64,000 nt of DNA from an uncultured bacterium (GCA_947175015.1 CAMWLE010000003.1:20888-84887); one strand, 5' to 3'; counted from the first letter of the stretch, positions 9,540 to 19,175 are shown. Notes: generated by a model from the letters alone, not told the origin. Program-made: numbers and translations.

Positions 9540-10562
9540 GTGGAGCAGATTGATTTTGTGATAACCTGGGTGGATGGACAGGATGAGGCATGGCGGAAGG
9601 AAAAGGCCAGGTATGCACACGGAGGGAAGAGGGTTGATGACAATGATGAGAGATATCGGGATTGGGAGCTTCTGAAATTTTGGTTCCGAGGGGTGGAGAA
9701 ATTTGCGCCATGGGTGAGAAAAATTCATTTTATCACTTGGGGACATTTTCCCAAATGGCTGGAGACGAATCACCCCAGGCTGCACATTGTTCGTCATGAA
9801 GATTATATCCCCAGAGAATTTCTGCCGGTGTTTAACTCTAATGTGCTGGAAATTTATATGCACAGGATAGAAGGATTGTCAGAGCAGTTTGTGTATTTTA
9901 ATGATGATATGTTATTAACCGGGGAAGTGGAACCTGAGACCTTTTTCGTCAGGGGAAAGCCTTGTGATATGCTGGCATTTCAGCCAGTGGTGGCAAATCC
10001 TGCAAATCCTGTTATGTCTCATTTATTTCTGAACAATACACTGATATTGGCAAAATATTTTAATAAACGGGAAAATGTGCGCAAGCATCCGGGAGATTAT
10101 TTTAAAATCGGTTATCCGCCATTGTATTTTTTCTATAATATATTGGAAATGGCGTTTCCATTGTATACAGGTTTTTATACGGTACATGGGCCTTTTCCGT
10201 TTTTAAAGAGTACTTTTGAAGAGATTTGGGAGAAGGAAGGGGAAGCTTTACGGCGCATGTCTGCCAATCGTTTCCGCAGTGAAGATGATTTGATGATCTA
10301 TTTGTTTCGTGAATGGCAGAAGCTGACAGGAAATTTTCATGCGAAAAATATGCACAAAGATTTTCGCTACTATAATTTGTCAGATGAGAATGGAAAACTG
10401 GAAGCGGATATCAGGAAGCAAAAGTATAAGATGATATGTATTAATGATGGAAAGATCAATGGTGATTATGAGCATATTAAGATGGGGCTCAGGGAGGCAT
10501 TTATGCAGATAATGCCACAGTCCTGTTCTTTTGAACGGAGTGTGAAGGGTGGCAGCGTTTGA
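9540..10562 (+). CDS. Stealth-family sugar-phosphate transferase
   Basis: 340 residues from GTG 9540, preceded by GGAGG at 9528-9532. An upstream GTG at 9453 adds 29 residues with no RBS and no similarity, whereas Stealth proteins usually begin just before IDFVITWVDG, as here. Conserved regions are visible in order: DFVITWVDGQDEAW (CR1), RDWELLKFWFRG and FNSNVLEIYMHRIEGL followed by FVYFNDDMLL (CR2), and later CR3/CR4-like segments with NPVMSHLFLNN. The family moves hexose-1-phosphate from a nucleotide sugar to a glycan, making phosphodiester-linked capsule or wall polymers, and includes GlcNAc-1-phosphotransferase. This gives the cluster a phosphodiester chemistry. Confidence 0.85.
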   Translation: MEQIDFVITWVDGQDEAWRKEKARYAHGGKRVDDNDERYRDWELLKFWFRGVEKFAPWVRKIHFITWGHFPKWLETNHPRLHIVRHEDYIPREFLPVFNSNVLEIYMHRIEGLSEQFVYFNDDMLLTGEVEPETFFVRGKPCDMLAFQPVVANPANPVMSHLFLNNTLILAKYFNKRENVRKHPGDYFKIGYPPLYFFYNILEMAFPLYTGFYTVHGPFPFLKSTFEEIWEKEGEALRRMSANRFRSEDDLMIYLFREWQKLTGNFHAKNMHKDFRYYNLSDENGKLEADIRKQKYKMICINDGKINGDYEHIKMGLREAFMQIMPQSCSFERSVKGGSV

Positions 10563-10580
10563 GAGCTGGGAGGAAGGGTT

Positions 10581-13500
10581 GTGACGGAAAATCTTGACAG
10601 GAGCAGAACGGAATACTCCGCAAGAAATACCACTGTGGCTATGGCGGCAAGGGTTGTGGCTATCTTGGCGGGATACTTTACCAGAGTGATATTTACGCAT
10701 ACGCTCAGTGAGGATTATGTAGGAATCAACGGATTATTTACGGATATTTTGAATGTGCTGGCACTTTCGGAATTAGGAGTGGGAACAGCAATTACGTATG
10801 CTCTTTATAAGCCTGTTTCGGAAAGAGATGTGGAAAAACAGAAGTCTCTGATGAGGATGTATCGGCAGTTTTACAGAATTGTGGCGGCCATTGTACTTGG
10901 GGGCGGGCTGCTTGTGATTCCGTTTATGGATGTGCTGATCAGAAACCAGACGCAGGTGGAACATTTGACAGTGATTTACCTGATGTATTTATTGAATTCC
11001 GTATTATCGTATCTGTTGATTTATAAGAGAACTTTGATAGATGCACATCAGCTCAGTTATATCGGGGTAATGTACCAGACAGTGTTTTTGCTGATACAGA
11101 ATGTGGTACAGGTTTTGATTCTGCTATGTACACGAAATTTCTTCCTCTTCGTGTCTGTGATGATTTTCTGCACTGTGGCCAATAATATCTGTATTTCCCG
11201 GAAGGCAGACAGGCTGTATCCCTATTTAAAAGAAAGAGAAGTGCAGGTGCTTCCCAGGGGAGAGAAGCAGTCTATCTATCAGAATATCCGGGCCATGCTG
11301 ATGCATAAAATCGGCAATGTCATTGTGAGTAACACAGATAATCTGTTGCTGTCATCTCTGGTGGGGATTGTCAGTGCCAGCAAATATTCCAATTATTTCC
11401 TGATAATCGGTTCTGTGCGTCAGGTGTTGAATCAGATGTTTCAGGGAATTACTGCCAGTGTGGGTAACTTGGGAGTGGAAGAGAGCAGAGAGCGGATTAG
11501 GAAGATTTTCGAGGCTTCTTTCTTCATGGGGCAATGGATGTTTGGGTTGGCAGCCATTTGTCTGTTTGCGCTGGTTGACATTTTTGTTGAGATTAGTTTT
11601 GGTGCCCAATATGTGTTTTCGCGGGATGTCACATTGATATTGTGTCTGAATTTTTATCTCACGGGAATGAGACAGGCAGTTTTGGTATTCAGGGATTCTA
11701 TGGGATTGTTTCGGTATGACAGGTATAAGTCGTTGGCAGAGGCGGCGATCAATTTAGCAGTATCCATTGTATTGGGGCAGAGATTGGGGGTTTTGGGGAT
11801 TTTCCTGGGAACTATGGTCAGTACGGTCACGACATCTTTATGGGTGGAGCCTTATATGCTGTATAAGCATTGGCTGAAAGTATCTTCAAAAAGTTATTTT
11901 CTGCGTTATGCTTTGTATGCCGGGGTGACTTTTTTGCTGTGGATGGGAGAAGATTGGCTGTGCCGGTATATAGTGAATTATTTCATAGTTGGCCAGAATG
12001 GTGCAATTGCTTCCAATAGAATAGTTGCCAATGGGATAGCTGTCAATGGAATAGTTGCCAATGAAATGGTATCAAATGGTATTATGGCTTCAAATGGCAT
12101 CTTGGGAACAAGTAATGTATTAAGGCAATGCAGTACAGTGACACTATGGAAGATATGTTGTCTAAGGTTGGCGGTTTGTTTCGTCATTACCAATCTGGCG
12201 TATTTTCTGCTTTATCACCGGACGAAGGAATTTCGCCTGCTGGTGCATAAGGGTTATGGCATTCTGCAACAGAAGTTACATCAGGGAGGAGGCAGTTCCA
12301 TTGCTGAGAATCCCGAAAAAGTCATGGAGAATTGTTTAGCGGAAGGCGAGAAAGCAGTAACAGAAGAGGATTTCCATAAGACGATAAACTCTTCGTGGGA
12401 TAAAAACAGGGAGAAAGAACGTTGTGCATATAAAGCGGAATTCACGCCGGAAGGGGATTTCCTGCTGTTTTTGCTTCGGGGGAACTCGTTATTTCAGGAA
12501 TCATTAAACGAACGTTTGGTGGATTGGGAAAAGTTTGCGGTTATGGCACAGCGACATGGAGTATTACCACTTCTATACGATCCCATCGCTGCGCCGCAGA
12601 TGAGTGGTATTGCAAGAGAGAGTAATGCTGATAGTTTTATTCCCGAAGAAATACGATATAAAACCATGGCAGCGGCGCGAAAAACAGTTATGCAGAGCTA
12701 TCGTTTGCTTTTCTTATGCAAATATTTAATTCACAGGCTGGAAGAAGCGGACATTCCTGTTATTTTATTGAAAGGTGTGGGTACGGCTTCTTATTATCCG
12801 GTGCCGGAATTACGAAAATCCGGAGATGTGGATTTGCTTCTGACAGATCCGGAAAAGCTGGAAGCAGCGTGTGAAGTGTTGGAGACATGTGGTTGTAAGA
12901 TACAGGAGAAGCAGTTGGCATTACATCATATAGTACTTATTTCTGGAGAGAGAATTGCCGTTGAGCTTCATACTATGATGGCAGAACCTTTTGATAATAA
13001 CCGAATGAATAGATATTTACAGGGAAAGCTTGCCGAATGTCAGACACACACGGTAAGGGCGGATGTGATGGGGGTGACATTGCCTATTTTGGCACCGGGT
13101 TATCATGCCTATGAGCTTTTGATTCATATGCTGCAGCATTTTCTTCGGGCAGGTTTCGGATTGAAACTTTTATATGATTGGGTAATGTTCTGGAATCATG
13201 AGGTGGATATATCGGAGAAAGAGCAGTATCTTGTACTTGTGGAAGAAAGTGGGATTAAAGGATTTTCAGATATGGTGACTTCAGTTTGTTGTAAATATTT
13301 GGGACTTCCGTGGGAAAAGGTGCGGTGGATGAGGATTGGTACAGAAGAAGCGGCCATACAGGAGTTTATGGCAGATGTTTTAGCGGCAGAGGAGTTTGGC
13401 AGATCGGAATCAAAACGTATGGTGTCCTTACGCAATGGAGGAGTGTCCGGATATGTCAGAGAATTTCAGCATCAAATGTATCTGAATTTTCCCAGAGCCA

Positions 13501-13658
13501 GTAGATATTTTCTATGTTGGCCTATATTATGGTCTATTACATTATTTCGATTTTTGTATAATAACCACAAAATTCGGAAAGTTTCCTGCCAGTCTATTCT
13601 GAAAAGCGCCGGCCAGAGAGGGCGCCTGATTCAGAAGATGAAACTTTGGAAACTATGA
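10581..13658 (+). CDS. Polysaccharide flippase fused to NTP_transf_5-like nucleotidyltransferase domain
   Basis: 1025 residues from GTG 10581 (GGGAGGAAGGGTT upstream). Residues ~1-560 are a Wzx/MATE-type flippase with 12-14 hydrophobic segments and the typical start TVAMAARVVAILAGYFTR. At about residues 470-510 a low-complexity loop of Asn-Gly-Ile/Val units (IVANGIAVNGIVANEM) interrupts the last membrane segments. Residues ~620-1000 are soluble and resemble the NTP_transf_5 family: VILLKGVGTASYYPVPELR, then SGDVDLLL (the metal-binding DxD), and AVELHTMMA. The frame is continuous, so this is a real fusion, not an annotation artefact. Flippase and cytoplasmic nucleotidyltransferase-like activity on one chain is unusual; coupled modification and export is an inference. 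Confidence 0.75.
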   Translation: MTENLDRSRTEYSARNTTVAMAARVVAILAGYFTRVIFTHTLSEDYVGINGLFTDILNVLALSELGVGTAITYALYKPVSERDVEKQKSLMRMYRQFYRIVAAIVLGGGLLVIPFMDVLIRNQTQVEHLTVIYLMYLLNSVLSYLLIYKRTLIDAHQLSYIGVMYQTVFLLIQNVVQVLILLCTRNFFLFVSVMIFCTVANNICISRKADRLYPYLKEREVQVLPRGEKQSIYQNIRAMLMHKIGNVIVSNTDNLLLSSLVGIVSASKYSNYFLIIGSVRQVLNQMFQGITASVGNLGVEESRERIRKIFEASFFMGQWMFGLAAICLFALVDIFVEISFGAQYVFSRDVTLILCLNFYLTGMRQAVLVFRDSMGLFRYDRYKSLAEAAINLAVSIVLGQRLGVLGIFLGTMVSTVTTSLWVEPYMLYKHWLKVSSKSYFLRYALYAGVTFLLWMGEDWLCRYIVNYFIVGQNGAIASNRIVANGIAVNGIVANEMVSNGIMASNGILGTSNVLRQCSTVTLWKICCLRLAVCFVITNLAYFLLYHRTKEFRLLVHKGYGILQQKLHQGGGSSIAENPEKVMENCLAEGEKAVTEEDFHKTINSSWDKNREKERCAYKAEFTPEGDFLLFLLRGNSLFQESLNERLVDWEKFAVMAQRHGVLPLLYDPIAAPQMSGIARESNADSFIPEEIRYKTMAAARKTVMQSYRLLFLCKYLIHRLEEADIPVILLKGVGTASYYPVPELRKSGDVDLLLTDPEKLEAACEVLETCGCKIQEKQLALHHIVLISGERIAVELHTMMAEPFDNNRMNRYLQGKLAECQTHTVRADVMGVTLPILAPGYHAYELLIHMLQHFLRAGFGLKLLYDWVMFWNHEVDISEKEQYLVLVEESGIKGFSDMVTSVCCKYLGLPWEKVRWMRIGTEEAAIQEFMADVLAAEEFGRSESKRMVSLRNGGVSGYVREFQHQMYLNFPRASRYFLCWPILWSITLFRFLYNNHKIRKVSCQSILKSAGQRGRLIQKMKLWKL

Positions 13659-13772
13659 AGCGAGAGAATTCTGGTCAGATGCAGAACTGGAATATAAAAG
13701 AGCAACTGTCCGAAAATTATTCCCTGGCATGGGCTTGCGGGCAGTTGCGGAATTGGAATAGGAGAAAAAGGG

Positions 13773-14603
13773 ATGGATAGAAAAGCAGTTGCCAGAGAAA
13801 CAGTAGATATAATGGAAAAGGGATATTATGAGACAGAGGGAAGCAGAATTTTCATAGGAGAACTTCAGGAGCGTTCCATGAAGGGAAGTTTTCTTATGAC
13901 ACCCACACAGGGGGAGGCGTTATTAGAAGAATGTGAAAAATATACGAATCATTGCACCGGCGTTCAGAAAACGACCATTATTCAGACTTGGAATTGTTCT
14001 ACGGTGGATGCGCTTTTGCGGTTGGCGGCAGAGGAGAAGAAGGAGACAGGCATTCTGAATTTTGCCAGTGCGAAAAATCCGGGGGGCGGTTTTCTCAACG
14101 GAGCCATGGCACAGGAGGAAAGCATTGCGGCTTCCAGTTGCCTATATAAAACGCTGCTCCTGCATGAGGAGTATTATCGTAAGAATCGTGCCTGTGGTAC
14201 TATGATGTATACCAATCATGCAATTTATTCGCCGGAAGTGGTATTCTTCCGGGATGGAAAATTCAGGCTGCTGAAAGAACCTGTGACGGCATCTGTACTG
14301 ACACTGCCGGCAGTGAATATGGGTCAGGTAATGCTGCGAGGCGAGGATGTGGAACAGGCGGAGCAAGTGATGAAGCGGCGGATGAAACTGTCATTGGCTA
14401 TTTTTGCAAGACAGGAATGTAAATGTTTGATCCTGGGGGCCTATGGGTGCGGCGTATTTCGCAATGATCCGAAGAAAATTGCAAAGTGGTGGCAGGAACT
14501 TTTGAAGGATTCTTTTGCTGATACATTTGAAACCGTTGTATTTGCTGTTCTGGACAATTCTTCCTCCCAGGCTTGCATCAAAGCATTTCAGGAAATATTC
14601 TGA
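13773..14603 (+). CDS. TIGR02452-family macrodomain-like protein (PARG-like)
   Basis: 276 residues; RBS AGGAGAAAAAGGG before ATG 13773. The N-terminal helical part is followed by the family signature ILNFASAKNPGGGFLNG and AQEESIAASSCLY, then GAYGCGVFRNDP. TIGR02452 proteins belong to the microbial poly(ADP-ribose) glycohydrolase (DUF2263) group, with a macrodomain fold that binds ADP-ribose; in PARG the catalytic glutamates sit in a GGG-x6-8-QEE context, and here the GGGFLNGAMAQEE string matches well. It is 115 bp after the flippase fusion and may end the same transcript, but its role is probably unrelated (ADP-ribose removal or NAD-related stress). Confidence 0.8.
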   Translation: MDRKAVARETVDIMEKGYYETEGSRIFIGELQERSMKGSFLMTPTQGEALLEECEKYTNHCTGVQKTTIIQTWNCSTVDALLRLAAEEKKETGILNFASAKNPGGGFLNGAMAQEESIAASSCLYKTLLLHEEYYRKNRACGTMMYTNHAIYSPEVVFFRDGKFRLLKEPVTASVLTLPAVNMGQVMLRGEDVEQAEQVMKRRMKLSLAIFARQECKCLILGAYGCGVFRNDPKKIAKWWQELLKDSFADTFETVVFAVLDNSSSQACIKAFQEIF

Positions 14604-14668
14604 TACAAGCGGGGGATAAGATTCGGAAGGAAATGTGATATCATGCGCAAAATTGGTTGAAAAAAGCA

Positions 14669-16693
14669 TTAGGAAACACTGCTGTTTTGCAGCATCAGGC
14701 TCAGTATGGTTACACTATAACCGGGCAGCGTTAATTCTGGAAGACCAGAGGGCAGCAGGGTCAGCGTTCTTACGGCGGGATATACATTTGTGGGCTGAGC
14801 ATGGGAGTTGACTGCATTTAATTCCGCTGACAGTTCATGTAGTGTGCACTCGATGATGGGTCTGTCAGTGTGAATGCTTATATTTGCCGTATGCTCTGAC
14901 AAATTAATCAGTTTTACGTACAGGTGGTTTCCATCTTCCGATAGGGTGGAAGAATATGTACCTGTGAAGGTGCCGACCAACTTTGTTTCTACAAAAGAGG
15001 TTCCTACATGGTTGGAGAATAATTGCTGTACATAATAGCTGGGTGTTCCATACACACTGTCATTGTCAAACCAGATCAGGTTGGGCTGCCATTGTTGGTG
15101 GCCGGATCTTGCGAAGAGGGGAGCATAACATGCCATAACCACATGATCAGCGTTCTTTTCAAGACCGGTGAGGAAGGCGGCTTCACAAAGAGCGGCGTAC
15201 CAGTTGCTTTCGCGTTTCTCTACCTGTTTGCAGGTATGGGCGGCATATTCTCCGGCAAATACTTTGGGAAGTGATCTGTCATAATTGTCGTATCTGCATA
15301 TATTTTCCAGAAACCATTCCGGGGATTTGTAAAAATGTTCATCCACCGCATATGCTTTGTCTTTGTTGGCGTTCAGCCAGGCATAGGCAGTATCAAAGTC
15401 CTCGCCATCGGAAGTCCAGCCTGCGGATGTGATCAGTTTTATCTCAGGATATTTGTCTGAGATGGCTTTTTGAAAGGCTTCATAGCGTTCAAAGTATACA
15501 TCACCCCACTGTTCGTTGCCAATACCGATATATTCCAGACCAAAAGGAGCAGGATGGCCCATTTCGGCACGAATCCGTCCCCATGAACTGTCAGGAGAAC
15601 CGTTGGCAAACTCGATGAGGTCCATAACATCCTGAATCCATTGATTCAACTGATCCATGTCAACCAAAAGTCCTTCATGCCATTGGCAGGTCATACCGGC
15701 GTTGACAACAGGGATGGGTTTGGCGCCGATATCTTCACAGAGCTGAAAATATTCATAAAATCCCAAACCATAGGATTGGAAGTAATCTTCGGAAGAACGG
15801 CCGTTTAACTGATATTGTTCCACTTGCCAGCGGTTCCAGTTGGTACGGCGTTGGGTCAGGTCTCCTATGGTATCTTTCCAGTTGTACATATTTTCAAAGC
15901 TGCGCCCTTCTACGATACAGCCTCCCGGGAAGCGCATAAATTTGGGGGAGAGTGCCTGAAGCATTTGGGCGAGATCATTTCGCATACCGTTTTTACGTTG
16001 GAGAAAGGTATCCACAGGAAACAGGGAAATCATGTCAAGATCTACGGTTCCTTCTTTTCCCAGCAGGATTTCAGGGTAGACATATTTGCAATCCCCGGAA
16101 GAGATAAGGGTCATGGTATATTTTGTCCAGCCACGTCCAGTCCGCACTAATGAAAGCTTTTTTTCGCAGTAGAGATTGCCTTCCCTGTCTGTCAGCCGAA
16201 TGTGCAATGACATGGGTGAGGCATTCCTGGCATAGCAGGAGAAGCAGAATTCCATTCCATCTCTGACTGCAAGACCTTCCTGGCAGAAGCCAAGGTTGCG
16301 AATGCCGCTGTGAGCCTCGCCTGTCAGTCTGGCATAGTTGCTATGGGCGTGGCTTAAAGGGAATTTGGTGTTTATGGAAAAATTGCAGTCGCCTATGGTT
16401 TCCCAGCAAAGCTTTCGCAGGTCAGCCCATTCCTTTCCGTTATCATTGTCTTTCAGGTCGTAATTTTTCTTATTGTCGTAATCGTTATTATTGCTGCAAT
16501 ATTCTTTCTTGTCACAATTTTTATTTGGGCTGCAAACTTTATTTCTGTCATAATATTCAAAAGAGCGGTTGGCAATCAGTTCTGCATACAGACCGCCATC
16601 GCCGGCATAATTGATATCTTCAAAAAAAATGCCATAAAGAATGGGACTGACGGAAGAGAGTTTATTTGATGTATTGATTTTTATCTCTGTCAT
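14669..16693 (-). CDS. GH51 alpha-L-arabinofuranosidase
   Basis: 674 residues from the ATG whose first base is 16693; GGAAAGGA lies 10 nt upstream on this strand. The frame is open to 16774, but that start lacks an RBS. Order of parts: beta-rich N-terminus with GIFFEDINYAGDGGLYAELI, a CBM-like sandwich, the GH51 barrel with MRFPGGCIVEGRSFENMY, the acid/base in GIGNEQWGD and the probable nucleophile in FAGEYAAH, and the C-terminal sandwich. No signal peptide, so it probably cleaves arabinose from imported oligosaccharides. Odd: about 35 residues rich in Asn, Lys and Asp inserted after NRSFEYYDRN. It is divergent from the PocR receptor gene. Confidence 0.88.
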   Translation of the reverse strand: MTEIKINTSNKLSSVSPILYGIFFEDINYAGDGGLYAELIANRSFEYYDRNKVCSPNKNCDKKEYCSNNNDYDNKKNYDLKDNDNGKEWADLRKLCWETIGDCNFSINTKFPLSHAHSNYARLTGEAHSGIRNLGFCQEGLAVRDGMEFCFSCYARNASPMSLHIRLTDREGNLYCEKKLSLVRTGRGWTKYTMTLISSGDCKYVYPEILLGKEGTVDLDMISLFPVDTFLQRKNGMRNDLAQMLQALSPKFMRFPGGCIVEGRSFENMYNWKDTIGDLTQRRTNWNRWQVEQYQLNGRSSEDYFQSYGLGFYEYFQLCEDIGAKPIPVVNAGMTCQWHEGLLVDMDQLNQWIQDVMDLIEFANGSPDSSWGRIRAEMGHPAPFGLEYIGIGNEQWGDVYFERYEAFQKAISDKYPEIKLITSAGWTSDGEDFDTAYAWLNANKDKAYAVDEHFYKSPEWFLENICRYDNYDRSLPKVFAGEYAAHTCKQVEKRESNWYAALCEAAFLTGLEKNADHVVMACYAPLFARSGHQQWQPNLIWFDNDSVYGTPSYYVQQLFSNHVGTSFVETKLVGTFTGTYSSTLSEDGNHLYVKLINLSEHTANISIHTDRPIIECTLHELSAELNAVNSHAQPTNVYPAVRTLTLLPSGLPELTLPGYSVTILSLMLQNSSVS

Positions 16694-16906
16694 GGGCGTT
16701 TTATCCTTTCCTGGTTGTTTTTTTGTGCCTGTCATGCCATACACGATGGCCTGGCAATATGGCAATAAATGCAAGTTTTTCAGAAAAATAATATTGATTA
16801 TACCAATTTAGGGTAATATGGTCAATTGTGATTTGGCATTTTGCTCTGGTGAATTAAAAAATATACAAAGAATTTTATAAATTTCCTGTAATTTTAGTCA
16901 GACTTG

Positions 16907-16915
16907 TGTTATACT
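16907..16915 (+). promoter_or_regulatory. Extended -10 promoter for PocR-receptor/rha genes
   Basis: TGTTATACT fits the extended -10 form (TGn plus TATACT) 34 nt before ATG 16949, in an AT-rich 255-bp gap between divergent genes. No good -35 hexamer is seen at 17 nt, which is acceptable for an extended -10 promoter. Start-site mapping would settle it. Confidence 0.5.
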
Positions 16916-16948
16916 GAATGCAACAGCAAATAAATTGGAGGTTAGACT

Positions 16949-17722
16949 ATGAATATCAAAGATTTCACTGATATGGAACAATTTGAGAGAATTATGTCGA
17001 ACTGGGCGGAAGCTACCGGTCTCGCAACTGTGGCGGTGGGTATGGATGGAAAGTATATTTCGGAATGCTACAATTTCACGGATTTTTGTATTAAGCTTAC
17101 AAGAGGAAGCAGTAAGGGTTGTGCCAGATGTGAAAAGTGTGACAGGGAGGGAGAAGGTGTGTACCATTGTCATGCAGGTTTGATTGATTTTGGTCTGCCT
17201 TTAATGGTGAATGGTGAGAAAGTCGGTTCGGTGATCGGCGGACAGGTGCTTCCTGAAGAGCCTGATGATGAGAAATTCCGTGAGGTGGCAAGGGAGATTG
17301 GGGTTGATGAGAATCAGTACATAGAGGCACTGCATAGGGTGAATGTGCGTACAGAGAGTGCAATTCGGGCTTCTGCCGGACTTTTGGGCGAGGTGTTAAA
17401 TAATTTTATCAATGCGGAATATTCGAAGAAAGTAAACGGCGTTATCATTGATAAGCTTTCCAATGGTGTGACTGCAACACATGCGTTGTTGGAACAAATC
17501 ACTCTTAAGACCGCAGAATTGAAGGCACTGCAGAATAAGCAGAAGATATTGGCACTGAATGCCAGTATTGAAGCAGCCAGGGCAGGCGGCGGACAGGGAG
17601 CAGGATTTGCGGTTGTGGCAAAGGAAGTAGGGAAGCTTTCCGAGCAGAGTACTCTGGTGAATAAGGATATCGAAGAGATTGTCAAGAAGCTTTCCGAGGC
17701 AGTGGAAGCGATGCGGGAATGA
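16949..17722 (+). CDS. Soluble PocR-domain receptor with truncated methyl-accepting signalling tip
   Basis: 257 residues, no membrane segment. Residues ~1-150 form a PocR sensory domain with its conserved cysteine cluster (GCARCEKCDREGEGVYHCHAG) and GLPLMVNGEKVGSVIGGQ. Residues ~165-257 are helical with the chemoreceptor hairpin motif ALNASIEAARAGGGQGAGF and VVAKEVGKLSEQS. PocR domains bind small molecules of diol or hydrocarbon metabolism; in Salmonella PocR activates pdu genes in response to 1,2-propanediol. Here the domain sits 55 bp before rhaB, whose pathway ends in lactaldehyde and propanediol. No HAMP domain, and the signalling hairpin is short. GGAGG precedes ATG 16949. It may act in chemotaxis or as a one-protein sensor. 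Confidence 0.8.
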   Translation: MNIKDFTDMEQFERIMSNWAEATGLATVAVGMDGKYISECYNFTDFCIKLTRGSSKGCARCEKCDREGEGVYHCHAGLIDFGLPLMVNGEKVGSVIGGQVLPEEPDDEKFREVAREIGVDENQYIEALHRVNVRTESAIRASAGLLGEVLNNFINAEYSKKVNGVIIDKLSNGVTATHALLEQITLKTAELKALQNKQKILALNASIEAARAGGGQGAGFAVVAKEVGKLSEQSTLVNKDIEEIVKKLSEAVEAMRE

Positions 17723-17777
17723 TGAGTGAGGGCTGAGTTCATTTGGTATTGAAAAGGAAGAAGGAGAAAGACAGAAA

Positions 17778-19175
17778 ATGAATCCATATTATCTTGCAAT
17801 TGATATTGGAGCATCCAGCGGACGTCATATTTTAGGGCATCTTGAGGATGGAAAGATGGTGCTGGAAGAGGTTCATCGTTTTCCTAACGGAATGGTGGAA
17901 AAGGATGGGGAGAACATATGGGATGTAGATGAGTTGTTTGCGCAGATTAAGCTGGGAATGAAAAAGTGTGCGGAGTTAGGCAAAATTCCCGTCAGTGTGG
18001 GGGTAGATACCTGGGGGGTGGATTTTGTTCTGTTGGATGAAAACAATCAGCGCATCGGCAATGCTGTGGCATACAGGGACGGTCGTACCAAGGGCATGGA
18101 TGAGGAAGTATATAAGATTATTTCTGAAGATGATCTTTATGCCAGAACAGGAATCCAGAAAGCAATATTTAATACAATTTATCAATTGATGGCGTTAAAG
18201 GTGAAGAAACCCGAGCAGTTGCAGAAGGCAAAGACAATGCTGATGATGCCGGACTATTTTCATTATATGCTTTCCGGAGCGGCAGCGACGGAATATACCA
18301 ATGCAACCACGGGACAGTTGGTTAGCCCTGAGACGAAGGATTGGGACAGGGAACTGATTGAGAAACTGGGTTACCCGCAGGAGATTTTCCAGGAGTTGGT
18401 GCAGCCGGGAGCAGTGTTGGGTGAATTGACGAAGGAAGTGCAGAAGGAAGTGGGATATAGTTGTGAGGTAGTAGTACCTGCAACGCATGATACCGGTTCT
18501 GCGGTAATTGCGGTACCTACGGACAGTGATGCCGCTCTGTACATTAGTTCCGGTACATGGTCGCTTATGGGGACAGAGCTTTTTCAGGCGAATTGTTCAC
18601 CGGAAAGTAAAGCACACAATCTGACAAATGAGGGCGGATATGAATATCGCTTCCGTTATCTGAAAAATATCATGGGATTGTGGATGATTCAGTCTGTGAA
18701 AAAACAAATCGGCGGGGATCTTGGTTTCGGGGAAATCTGTGAGATGGCATCAAAATGTGAGATTGCTTCTATTGTGGATTGCAATGATGATCGCTTCCTT
18801 GCACCGGAGAATATGACGGAAGAGGTGCGCAAAGCCTGCGCGGAATCCGGACAGCAGGTGCCGGAAGGGATTGCGGAGGTTGCCTCTGTGATTTATAACA
18901 GTCTGGCAAAATGTTATGCCAAGACCATTGAGGAATTGGAGGAAATCACCGGGCGGAAGTATGATCGTATTCATATTGTAGGCGGCGGTGCCAATGCGGA
19001 TTATTTGAACAAGCTCACGTCGGAAGCAACAGGACGTTCCGTGTATGCGGGGCCTACGGAGGCCACAGCCATAGGGAATCTGGCAGCACAGATGATGGCG
19101 GCCGGTGCTTTGGCTGATTTGAAGGCAGCCAGGGCATGCGTTTTGCAATCCTTCCCTATCATGAAATATGAATAG
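17778..19175 (+). CDS. rhaB: Rhamnulokinase
   Basis: 465 residues, close to the family size. FGGY-kinase fold: first phosphate loop IDIGASSGRHILGHL, substrate segment VSVGVDTWGVDFVLLDE, and second-domain motifs PATHDTGSAVIAVP, ISSGTWSLMG and IHIVGGGANADYLN. It phosphorylates L-rhamnulose with ATP to L-rhamnulose-1-phosphate. RBS AAGAAGGAGAAAG precedes ATG 17778. It lies between the PocR receptor and rhaA; the order rhaB, rhaA, rhaD on one strand gives the full pathway to DHAP and lactaldehyde. Confidence 0.95.
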   Translation: MNPYYLAIDIGASSGRHILGHLEDGKMVLEEVHRFPNGMVEKDGENIWDVDELFAQIKLGMKKCAELGKIPVSVGVDTWGVDFVLLDENNQRIGNAVAYRDGRTKGMDEEVYKIISEDDLYARTGIQKAIFNTIYQLMALKVKKPEQLQKAKTMLMMPDYFHYMLSGAAATEYTNATTGQLVSPETKDWDRELIEKLGYPQEIFQELVQPGAVLGELTKEVQKEVGYSCEVVVPATHDTGSAVIAVPTDSDAALYISSGTWSLMGTELFQANCSPESKAHNLTNEGGYEYRFRYLKNIMGLWMIQSVKKQIGGDLGFGEICEMASKCEIASIVDCNDDRFLAPENMTEEVRKACAESGQQVPEGIAEVASVIYNSLAKCYAKTIEELEEITGRKYDRIHIVGGGANADYLNKLTSEATGRSVYAGPTEATAIGNLAAQMMAAGALADLKAARACVLQSFPIMKYE

